DNA of 64,000 bases from Larimichthys crocea (lineage: Eukaryota; Chordata; Actinopteri; Sciaenidae), in assembly GCF_000972845.2 (NCBI RefSeq), contig NC_040027.1:13445760-13509759 (forward strand), written 5' to 3'. A model generated the notes under the pieces. That model was not told where the DNA came from. It saw nothing but the letters and a program-made list of their open reading frames with translations, and searched no databases. Each line of letters starts with the position of its first letter. Positions within the stretch are counted from its first letter, which is position 1. Below are positions 11,665-52,908 of the stretch, piece by piece. The position numbers were made by a program, and so were the translations under genes.

Positions 11665-13760
11665 CAGCGATTTTTGCCTCATGTGTTCTTTTATCTTCTT
11701 CAGAGATTTCTGCAATCAGTCCCTGAGATCAAGATCAGAAAGAAATTTATGACAATCGGTGCCACCTCCTCTTGTAACCAGGGATGGAAAGTGATTACAG
11801 TCACTCAGGTACTGTATGAAAGTAACATTTGATTACTTTTGTACATGTACTAACTTCAGTGTTTACATTTTATATTATTTTATACTGAATTTCAGTGGGT
11901 AATATTGTACTCCCCAACGTTCACCTGAAAGATATAGTTACTGGTTACTCTTCAGATTAGGACATATATGATAAACATGATTAACATGGTAAAAGATTAA
12001 ACCAGTGGATACCGAAACAGAAGTGAGAATCAGGTGAACGGTGTACACTATGTAACTTTGTACTGCTGGTACAATCATCTGAGGGAAATACGTAACTCTT
12101 TACAGCACTATGTCACACACCGCCAACTATTTAACTGATCTTGGTGAAACTTGATCATATTTTATGGAGAAAATGTTTTCTGGTTTCCCCTCCACCTCAA
12201 CTCTCTGTGATTTACAGAGTTTCCTGATGGACAGTGAAGTAAACTGCTGCCAACTGTAGCTGCTGTTAGCTAATGTTAGCTTCATTTGTTAGCCACAGGC
12301 TATTTTGGACCACCAGGAAGGTGGAGGATGGGATCAGAGCCGGTGTTGTACCAAGAACCAGAGCTGGGCAAAGTGGGAAATGTAACCGGACTCACTAAGC
12401 AGCTTGACAGAGGTGAAAAGACCAAAGGGGTTGTTGATAGAGGAAGCTAAGAGCAGAAAAGGAGAGTGAGCGAGCAAGAAGTTGACGAACAAGAGGAAAT
12501 CTGGGACTGACTTTTAGTGGTTGGTGAGAGCTTGGTGAAACAAAAGGCTGAAAGACAGACACTGAGCTGGACTTCTAGCTGCTTGATGTTTGTCTGTTAG
12601 CAAAGTCGTCGACTCGCCTTTTTTTTTTTTTAATCATAAGCAATATAATCATAACAAACTGTCCTTATTTACAAAAGTGATATTACACTCTGAAACTGAA
12701 CAAAACAAGCCCAAATTACTCATCTCACGACACCTCAGAGTTACTGTGTGACGGAGGGGCCTTACTCCATGGATTCTAACTGCATATAAAAAAGTACCTA
12801 TATAAAACTTTTTGATACTTTATTCGTTTTGTTGATAATAATTCTGCTCTTACAGGAGGTTTACATGTACTGGAGTTTTATCATGTTGCTGTGTTGGCAC
12901 TGATCTCATTCATCTGCCTGTCAGATAAGACAGATGAGTGGATTTGGGTAACATACGGGGTGTGGGAGCATTATCATGATGGTTTATCAGTTTGTGAGTG
13001 TTGAGCAGTGGAGGACTGATTGCACATTTTCCATCTTATTGTCTTATCTTATCAGAGTTTGAACTCAGGACTGTATCTGAACTGTCATGTTACAAAGACT
13101 GTCAATCATTGTGAGCGCTTTGATCATGAATCCCTCAGAGTCGGATGCACTTAAACATAATTCCACATGAGGGGACAACATGCCATTTCCTTTCAGTTGC
13201 CACACTGCCAGGCTCTGCAAAAATAACATCTCTGTATTTTCACTGCCTCCCCTTCTGATAGATGCCACCAGGCAGCTCCCTGCAGCCAGCACGGCTTCAG
13301 ATCTGCCCTGCGAGGCCTGACAGATCCACTTTTTATATCCTCAGAAGCAAAGTCTGTCATGTCTTGAGCCCCTTAGCCAACATGTGCTTCCCTGACAACA
13401 TCATTATCCCTCATTAACTTCACTCTATAAGAGCTGACGGCACATAAAAAGTAGCATCATTAGGACGCGGAGGCTCCTCCGAGTCACTGTACCCGCATTT
13501 ATGTAAATGATACAGACAGTTTTGGACTTCAGAGAGCAGTGGCGCCCTCTGACCTCTGGAAAATTTGTGTAATTATGTCAAAGTGAGAGCCTGCGAGGGC
13601 AACCTGTTCTGCATTCTTCACAGTACACGCTGCCCATTAGAGCATTCATTAAACACAGCTTAGCTCAGCGAGTGACCAGGAAATCTGATGGAATTAGTCT
13701 CAAGCTGTGTTTCCACCGCCGCAGACACACACACGGACTTAGACGGCTGTTCTCAACCCC

Positions 13761-13761
13761 C

Positions 13762-13808
<47 letters not shown>

Positions 13809-13816
13809 ACACACAC
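13761..13816. repeat. (CA)n microsatellite
   Basis: About 27 CA units, with one interruption (cacacata) near 13802. Confidence 0.95.
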
Positions 13817-14229
13817 TTAGACCCCTGCTCTGCTTGTTGTCTGGTTACAGGGCGACCACTTCAGACCAAAATAGGTTCAAGGTTTATGTGACTAATAGAC
13901 GTCTGGATGGGGGCGAAAGAGCAAAAGAGCAGCCATGTTTCCACCTCTGACATAGCTGATACAGATTCATCATTATTAGCACCAAAAAAAGAGACAACTT
14001 TTTAATATAATTTCAATATAATTCTTTATGTGAATCATCTAAACATGCTGCACAATACAGCACACAAACAAAAGTAACCAGGCACTGAATAATTTGTGCT
14101 TTTTCTACGTTTTAGTATCGAGAAAAACGAATCACAGCATTTTAAAAGCTTGAAATAACATAACATGGATAAATCCACCTCAGGATAAGGAATATAAAGC
14201 ATTTCATAAAACATAAAACATAAAAAAAT

Positions 14230-14480
14230 ATTCATTTATTTACTGATCACAGCAGGCTCTTTTAAAATGTAATGGATTGGATTGTGCAGGTGAGTCATTA
14301 AAAACAGATGCAGCACGTATTTTTTACAAAACATTTGATCAGAAGTGATAAAGCAACTCGTTGTCTTTGATATAAAACCAAATATATTTACATCATTATT
14401 CTAAAGCAGTTTGAAGTGCAGCTCTACATGTGATTTGTGTTGCTGTGCTTGTCAGTCTCTATGCAGGTAATTCTTGTCCC
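14230..14480 (-). terminator. 3'UTR of the claudin-22/24-like gene with poly(A) signal
   Basis: On the minus strand AATAAA lies at 14240-14235 (plus strand TTTATT), about 245 bases after the stop. It is the first canonical signal. Confidence 0.5.
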
Positions 14481-15140
14481 TTAAACGTACTCTGTGCGTT
14501 TCCTGAAGGAAGCATCCGCGCTCATGACCTGGTATCTCCGCTGCAGCACAGGCTGAGGCTCCACCTGTGAACACGAGCAGGAGGTGATCAGAAGGAGCCC
14601 AGCCACTATGAGAAGAAATCCTCCGGCCCAGCCGCAGAACAAGGCGTCACCAAACTCCCATCGTGGCACCACGTCGGGCACTTTATCATCAAAGAAATGT
14701 ATCACGGCTAAATGGGCCATGTAGGACACGGGGATCAGACACAGCACTCCAGAAATCATCCCCAGCGCCCCTCCTGTGATGGTCAAAGTCCTCTTGGTTC
14801 TGTAGCCTCCGTGATCTACACAGCTGTTCACCAGGTAAAGTCCAGGTATAGCCACCAGAATCCCCAGCATTCCCACAGCGAGGGATGTGCACATGAGGAT
14901 GCGGGCCAACTTGAGGTCAGTGGAAAGGCCTAGGAGGCTGTCATAAGCTCTGCACTCCATGCCACCGACATCCTGGACCACGCACGTCTCCCACAGGCCC
15001 AGCTCGTAGCTCTCTACGGGCAGCAGCGCAGTGGACATGGTCAACCACTGCGGTAAGATAGTGGTGGTTAAAGTGCACAGCCATGCTCCAACATACACCA
15101 GCATCCCCAACAGCTCCAAAGCGCAGGCGCATGTGTCCAT
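14481..15140 (-). CDS. Claudin, single exon, claudin-22/24-like
   Basis: 219 codons from ATG 15140-15138 to the stop at 14483-14481. The claudin signature is complete: W32, G48-L49-W50, C53 and C63. Four membrane segments lie near residues 7-29, 81-103, 118-141 and 165-187. The segment VPDVVPRWEFGDALFCGW is typical of the claudin-22/24 branch (VPxFVPRWEFGxALFxGW). The tail ends RTEYV, so the YV PDZ-binding motif for ZO proteins is kept. The protein should sit in tight junctions. In human, CLDN22 and CLDN24 lie beside WWC2 on 4q35; here the relative lies beside wwc3, which suggests an ancient claudin-WWC linkage. The exact orthologue name is uncertain, so no symbol is given. Confidence 0.85.
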   Translation of the reverse strand: MDTCACALELLGMLVYVGAWLCTLTTTILPQWLTMSTALLPVESYELGLWETCVVQDVGGMECRAYDSLLGLSTDLKLARILMCTSLAVGMLGILVAIPGLYLVNSCVDHGGYRTKRTLTITGGALGMISGVLCLIPVSYMAHLAVIHFFDDKVPDVVPRWEFGDALFCGWAGGFLLIVAGLLLITSCSCSQVEPQPVLQRRYQVMSADASFRKRTEYV

Positions 15141-15184
15141 CTCTCACTCTCTCTCACACTCTCTCTCTCACACACTCTCTCACT
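15141..15184. repeat. CT/CA-rich simple repeat in the claudin leader
   Basis: Runs of ctctcac and ctctct start directly at the claudin start codon, so the transcript leader would be a GA/GT-rich tract. Confidence 0.85.
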
Positions 15185-15376
15185 TTGGCCTCCACGCTTG
15201 ACAAGAGCCACAAGAGTTCTTCTTCCTCTGGCTGCACTTCAGATGAAGAGGCCTGCGGACGTCCAGTCGGGGTCTGTGAGCTGCTCACGACACCTGATAA
15301 TTAGAGTTGACCGCTCAGGCTCTGGACTCTTTCACAAACAGTTCCCACTCAGAGGAGCACACATCTTCTCTTGCAG

Positions 15377-15407
15377 GGAGGAGAGGAGAGGAGAGGAGAG
15401 GAGAGGG
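15377..15407. repeat. (GAGGA)n minisatellite-like tract
   Basis: Six gagga/ggaga units followed by gggggt. It lies about 240 bp upstream of the claudin-22/24-like ATG. Confidence 0.9.
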
Positions 15408-16222
15408 GGTGACCGCCGTTTGGCCCTCCCCTTTGTGGTCCTCCTGCTCCGGCTGCTGTGCCAATGGGCAGCAGGGGCAGAGGCAGAGATGGTGGGTCTC
15501 GATCGCAGGCCACGAGGGATGAAATTAACCGTAGACAGGATGTCATAGTGTGGATTTTTATGGAAGATATTAACTCTCTGATGTCCACTTTTATGCATCC
15601 TGTGTGTCCGCAGAGAGACAGTGATGCTGGATTCATCCGGTTATTATTTAGAAAAGCCAAATAAAGATAAGCTTCTCATAAAGAGAGCTGCCTCTGGAGC
15701 GTCTACAGCCATAAACACAAAGCTATTAATGTCTCATGAAGGCCGTCTTTAATAGGAAATCATTAAGTTATTATCGTGTAATAAAGTTATGCAAGGAGAA
15801 TAAAATCTCTTCCACGGATCATAAATTGTATCCATGGTGATACAGTCAGTATATCTAGTTATTAAAGATGCTTCCTATTTATTTATGTATTCATATGTGT
15901 GTGATAGCTGGTGTCACAGTCAGGCTCTTTGCTGCATGTGACTGAAACAGTGCAGCTTATTGTGTGCCCTCATATGAACACAACATGGCCTGTGGGAAAT
16001 GACCGTAGGAGGCGATAGATCAAAGCTGTGATGTGAGAAAATGTTTCTCAGTCATAAACACACACACACACACACACATAAACACACACACTGTGGTTGC
16101 ACGACCACAAACAAACACGCAAACAACAAAAATGCACAGATAAAATCCCCACGGCTGCTATACTCCTCCTCTGGAGAACAAAACGCTCAGCTGACTGCAC
16201 TGACGTCTTCACGAGGAGTCCA

Positions 16223-16271
<49 letters not shown>

Positions 16272-18420
16272 ACACACAGTCAATTACTAGTAATCTGTAA
16301 AAGATTTTACTTCCACAGTCTCAGAAAAACAGCTTTAGAAGATCATTCTCCTCAGTGACAGACAGGGAGAGTCTGCTTGGCGTAAAAAAAAAACAGAAAT
16401 TCTCCAATACCGGAAATTCCCACTTGTATATCATGTCACACTGAATTTCAGTCCCTGCACCAGAAACCTGAAGAAAACTATGAGGAAATAAGTTTGAATC
16501 TGTGTTGTTGCAGTTCCTGCCCCTCGCAGATAGAGGTCAACAAAGCTCCTACATCCACTGTCCACTGTAAACTTTTTATTCTCACTGTTTAAATTCAGTT
16601 TTTGCTCTTTAAACATGTAAATATCAACACTCATACACCAGGTACACATGATGTTCATACTGTCAAATCCACCTACCTGCTACATAACCCATATTTATTT
16701 CAGCATCCTTTGTACCATTGTCTTATTGACTATTGATTTTGATTCTGACACGTGTTTTATCGCAGATTTGCACAATCTCTATGACTTAAAAAAAAAAAAT
16801 CTTTATCTCTTCATCTTAATTCTTTGTTTTGTTGTTTGTTTCTGGTTTTGAGGATGCTGGATTTACTGAAACTGGATTGGGCTGAAGAATGTCATAGCTT
16901 GCTCTAAAATTAATAACAGTCCAGCCACATTTCCTGCTCGGTTGCAAAGAAATTAAGAGCATATACAAAAGTTCTCTTTTTTGGTGACAGCTTTATCAGA
17001 AAAGACAGAAATAAACCCACTGTTTCTCACTAATTATTGGAGCAATGCTCTAAAAATCAACCATATTTATTTTATTATTTTAGTTTAATGTTGATGTTTA
17101 CCTGTTAAGCTTCTTGTTTTTAGCTGTCTGTCCATCTCAGTGCAGCACAACCTGTAACTCAAACACACACATACACACTAATTGCATGTATAATATTTAT
17201 CAGTGATTATCTATTTCACCATCTATTCATGTGATTAATATATCTATATCATTTTATTATCTGGTCTTGTATATTCCCCTCTTATTTAAGTTAAGTTTCA
17301 CTGTACAGGTCTTATCTACTTTCACTGCAACTGTTCTTACATTATGCTTTGTACCCTATAGGTCTTAATTGACTTTTTATTTGTTTCGTTGTTGTAGTTT
17401 TATGCTTTTTTACTTTTCTTCTAATCTCTAGTTTTTCATGCAGCTGCTCTGTTGCCCTAAGAACTGTTAGTTGTTGTCTATTTCTGTTTTTACTCTGCTC
17501 TGTGAAGCACTTTGTGCTACAATAAAGTTGAGTTGAGTTAAATTAATTAATTGAATCACTTCTAAATAAGTGTCACACAAGGAACATGGAGCCAACATGC
17601 ACCACAGCAGCACCCTGACTCTGTTTGACCTGAATGAAACAGAGCTTTAATTGATAACACCTTTGTTTACTATTTAACAGATCTATTAAGTGTTCCAGTA
17701 GGCCATGACCTGGTGAAAACTGCACACCTCTTTTCATTTAAAAACAAACTGTACTTCCTTTTTTATTTTCCTTGTACTTATTGCTTTGTTATGCACCAAC
17801 ACGCTGACACAAAGTCCTTGTATGTGATAACCTACATGGCGTAAACCTGTTTCTGATGCTTGCTTGCACAATAACTGGCTCACCTAAATGGAATGCAGCC
17901 GTTCGTTTTGTTTTTAATACATTATCAATTACACACTTGCTATGACAAGCCTAAATATCTGTGGAGAAGGTCTCACTGGTTTGGGTAAAAGGTGACTTTG
18001 TAAAAGGGGGCTCCAGTGTCGGTGCGGTAGCTGCTGAGAGAGCCACCAGGGGGCGGTGCTGCACCGGTTAAAGATCCGAGCGGTGAACAACAAACCCCGG
18101 GTTTGTCACTGTGTCCAAGGGGGTGGAGGGGGGAGTTGCCCAAAGGATTTAAATTACAGTTAAACTCTTGTAATCGATTTATCTGACACATAATGATAAT
18201 AATAATAATTATTTTTTTATAAAGTTACGTCGTGTGAGTTGTGTGTGTTGTGAATCCACAGGTGACGGTTTGAATTCGAACGTTAGCTTAACGTTTTTTT
18301 TGTTTGTTTTTAAACCGCCACCGTCGACGTGAAACGTTGAATAAACGTTTTAAAAACGTTGTTTTAATATATAAAAAACAAACAAACGTTGTTTTAATGT
18401 CGGTAATAAACTTTTTTTTT
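15408..18420. other. Intergenic spacer claudin-22/24-like - wwc3
   Basis: There is no supported gene. It contains two (CA)n tracts (16057-16093 and 16221-16276). The end at about 17500-17535 (gaagcactttgtgctacaataaag) resembles retroelement tails (aagcacttt...ataaa). The stretch around 17990-18140 is GC-richer and may be wwc3 upstream sequence. Confidence 0.45.
16057..16276. repeat. Two (CA)n microsatellites
   Basis: (CA)n at 16057-16093, with ataa interruption, and a longer run at 16221-16276. Confidence 0.95.
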
Positions 18421-18424
18421 TAAT

Positions 18425-49119
<30,695 letters not shown>

Positions 49120-49290
49120 GAGCTTGGCCCTCCGTGTTATGTGACTAAACATGAAGTATTTGTCAAATTATTCTGAGCTCATGAAGTACAAAGAGGACAG
49201 AGCGGGCAGAGAAGACACGCAGATGATGTCGAAGATTAGAAGGTTTCGCATTTTCAGAAGTGTTTGTGCGGCTATTATAAACACACACAT

Positions 49291-49328
<38 letters not shown>

Positions 49329-49910
49329 ACACAGAGTTATCGACAACAGCGCGGCTGTTCATTTCCTTTCTGGAGAAGACGCCTCTCTGATGAGGAAGCA
49401 GTATCTCTTTACTCCTGTTGTTTGTGCTTACAAAAGGCTGGAAGACGGGAACAACAAATTCACTGTACTGTAACTTATTTTATAGTACTTTTTTTTTTTT
49501 TCCTTGAAGGAAATTAAAAACACACAAAAAAGAAAACGCTTCCTGCTTTTTAAGTGTATTTTGTAGCTTTGAACAAATAGCACTTCGATGTTTTTACATA
49601 CAGTTAAATGGAACTATTGTCTGATTTCCTGTTACCTAATTCTTAAGAGTTATTTACATAAAATGTCACTTTGTAATCCACTTTTATTACAGATGTCATT
49701 GTCCTTTTTTTGTTATGTTATTAAAATTAATATTATTTCATGTACTTTTCAATATATGGATGAATATATGAAACACTGTATTCAGATTTTTTTTTTATGA
49801 CGTCTGTATGAACATCTGCAGTGTTACCTCTTGTGAAGATAAAACCATTAAACCACATCGTGACGCTCCGCTTTTTAATGTTTAGGTAATAAAACAGGAT
49901 TTATTTATTT
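49120..49910 (+). terminator. wwc3: wwc3 3'UTR with poly(A) signals
   Basis: Candidate signals are ATTAAA at 49847-49852 and AATAAA at 49888-49893. The 3'UTR would then be about 750-790 bases and holds the (CA)n tract. Either signal could be used. Confidence 0.5.
49281..49333. repeat. (CA)n microsatellite in the wwc3 3'UTR
   Basis: About 24 CA units with two cata interruptions, 160 bases after the wwc3 stop. Confidence 0.95.
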
Positions 49911-51209
49911 ATTATTATTTTAATGTCTGGCAGCAGCGGGAGAACACAATATATTCTGCGCACACACATTTTCCTTAATCGTGTCACGGTGTTACACGTG
50001 ATTTGTCTCTAACCACAAACAGGTTGTGATGACCCATTTGAGTCTAAAGATGCCGATTCTTGAGAAGTCGTACCACACGGCAGGCAGGCAGGCAGCTGTG
50101 TCAGCTACTCATCTTGATACGACATCCTGTGTGAGCCTCAAACACTACAAGAAAGAAAGTCTGCTTTCTGCCTCTCAGGCTGAATTCCTCCTGAGCGTTA
50201 CACTTGGTAGAGGCCACAAAAGTTCTCATGCCTCGTTCCCAAACTGAAGAATGCAGCTCACGAAGGCCTGCAGGCAAAACCGGTCCCAGGTCTGTGCTTG
50301 TCTCTTGTATGAGGGCCAGCTGCACAAGACAATCATGCATCTCCAAGAGGAGATGTCAGAGTAGGGACATGCTTTCACCTGCAAACACGTTTTAATACAA
50401 CATTTTTCACATGTTTAGTACAATTAAATCAACTGAGGGCGACGCCAGTGCTTGAAACGTCTTACACGATCTGTTTTATCACAGGAACATGAACAAAATT
50501 ACCAGTTTTTGCTTGTTTTAGCCCTTTTTTTTCTTTCTTCACAGAACTACACTTACAGCTGTTTGGGGTATGCTCTCCTTGTAAACTGGTGGTTTGATTT
50601 GTAGTAAAAGGGGCTAAAAAATGTGCAAAAACAGACATACATTTCAGATAATGCTGCGAAAATAATCAACCAAGTGGCGTTCGAAATACACAACAGTAAC
50701 TCAGAGAGACGCTGCAGTAAGAGAGATAAAAGGCGGCTGCTGCAGCTTGTACAGTGTTTGCTTCTCATAAATTAAACCTCTCTAATCCTGCTCTGCTAAT
50801 ATACAGTCACACTGTTCATTATATCTGCCACGACCTTTAATTATACAACGTGTGCTCATGTGAGTCCCAATACAGATATGCTAAATTAATTTTTAAACTG
50901 TGCTGAACTCGTGAGGCTGTAAACTTGGAGTAGCACCAGTAAACATTACTCATGTAACGTGCATGCAGTGTGATGAGCTGCAGGGACCTTGAGAAGCTTG
51001 TCGGCACGCCTCCGTTTCAGTTGTAATTCAAAAGAACTACTTACAACATCTACCAGGAGAAAAAGGTTCACGCAGCACCCTTAAACATCACAGTAACTTA
51101 AAATGAAACACGTATTCCTGTTCACCTCAACAATGTCGTCCAGAAATATTTTTTTTGTTTTTTGTTTTTAAAGGTTTCAGTCCAGTCTGTGTCTTCAAGT
51201 GAGCGGTCT
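49911..51209. other. Spacer and likely traf3ip2 3'UTR between convergent genes
   Basis: wwc3 (+) and traf3ip2 (-) meet tail-to-tail here. Minus-strand poly(A) signals are available at about 50390 (plus TTTAAT) and 49911-49920 (plus TTTATT repeats). The traf3ip2 3'UTR therefore may run 0.8-1.3 kb and end close to or inside the wwc3 end. No gene or strong repeat is seen. Confidence 0.45.
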
Positions 51210-52908
51210 CTATATGGGGATGGAAACGATGGTCGGTAGCGGCCCGATAGGTGGCGGATTGTACTTCTCCACCCTCATCAGTCGACGCAGGATGTCGTCC
51301 CGGTCACGCGGCCATCCGTAAACATGCGTGTTTTGAAGCCAGTTGGGAACGTGACACTGTGATCATAAAGCAGAGACTCAGTCACGAAAGCTTTTGGGCG
51401 TTTATGACGAGAAAATAACAGTGCAAAGTGTTTTGCTGATGTGGTATGTGTTTAAATTAAAAGTGAGGTTTATGAGCTTTCTCTCTTTCCACCTGTCATG
51501 AAGTATGAAACTTACTTTTTTGGCCCCAGGGAACACGATGGGAATAAACCTGAAATTCTTGCTTCCGTTCTGAATGAATTCGTTCTGGAGCTACGAGACA
51601 CAAAAAGAAACTCGCTGACATTTAAAATAAGAGTTCAATATTTCTGTCTCCCATTTGCACTCTGCGAACCTGTTTATGTATGTAGACGGTGTTGAACGTC
51701 CTCTCGTCGTTCTCCAGGCCAACAGGCGAGGCCGTCACGGTCTCATAGTACTTAGGACTGATGATGATGATGATCAGGTACTCTTTCTGGGTGAGAAGAA
51801 CCGAACCATGACTGTACTGTTTTCACTTCAGGCTTCGTAAAAACATCATGCAGAAAGACAAACAGCCCAAGATTACGATACCAAAAGTGTTTTAAGACGC
51901 CTCTGTCCTCAACTTAGTAAGATCTGTTTGTTTTTACCTCGCTGAGGTATCGCTCCATGAAGTCTATCTTGCTTATACTCCTGAACTGCTGCTCGAAAAT
52001 ATCGATCTGAAACAAACAAAGACATAAGTCAGAAACAACAGTCAGACAACTCCCCCAACAAAGCAAAAATATAAAGTACTGACATTTATTTTGCCATTAA
52101 AAAAAAAAAAAAAACTGCAGTTCCTCAAACGTCCACTTGAGGCTGGCTACAGAACGAGTCAGTCTCCATAAGTCCCCATGTTAAAATGTCCAACTTCACA
52201 GCAGAAATAAACATGTTTACAGCCTGGTACAAAAACTGTTTTGGTCTCTATAGCTACAGCCGTCCATTCTCTACACTGTCTGCAGTTTTACCAGAGATGG
52301 TCAACAAAAGAGACACCCCACTTAAGAGTCACTTCCTGTGTCTGCATCACGTTGGTTTAGTCACGGCCACTTCCCTTTAGGAAATGGCAGCTCCTGTTTC
52401 TATTGAATGTAATGGGAGAAGTTAACGTGAGTCATCTGAGTAAATATTGGAGCCACCTCTAAACACTCAGACACTAATTGACGTCTTACAAGACAAACAA
52501 ATCCGGTGAGTGCTGAATGCTCGGCCTTGTGTCATCAAAGTTGATCTAGAACAACTGAACTAAAACTTTTATGAACGACACGACGTTCACAACACATCAG
52601 GAGCGACTTATAAACTTATATACCGTTATATATCATTGCCAGTATCTCCTGTTATACAGATGAAGGTGTATTCTCCCATCTCTAGTTGATACTGTCTGTA
52701 CCCGTCGAGGTTTCTTAACTTTTTTGGGACACCTAAAAATCAATCCTCTGTCCATCTTCCTGCCCATCTCTGTTCCTGTGTCAAGACATAAAAAAACTTT
52801 CTGTACATACGTGCGTATCAAAGCCGTTGTGTCGCAGCAGAGCGACAAAGTTGATGATCTCATTGACGTGCTTGTCGTTGTCCGCTTCATAAGTGACAAA
52901 TACCCTCC
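51210..52908 (-). other. traf3ip2: SEFIR domain exons of traf3ip2
   Basis: Five exons encode residues about 281-448. Box 1 (VFVTYEAD), the helix NFVALLRHNGFDTH, the core strand LIIIISPKY and the C-terminal FIPIVFP and HVYGWP are all present. Length and order match vertebrate Act1. An 0.8-kb intron (52810-52007) carries a MITE family A copy. Confidence 0.88.

Larger units (their letters stand above)
9736..14229. other. Intergenic spacer between the two claudins
   Basis: There is no supported gene. It holds a three-copy degenerate tandem repeat (9940-10425), a MITE fragment (11567-11664), a repeat-like stretch around 11780-11990 (tacttttgtacatgtac) and a (CA)n microsatellite (13761-13816). A GC-richer block at 10790-11050 and one at 13280-13560 could hide regulatory DNA, but I cannot support a named element. 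Confidence 0.45.

Noticed and set aside
13761..16358. Thr/His-rich and Val/Cys-rich open frames over CA repeats
   Set aside because: They are microsatellite artefacts.
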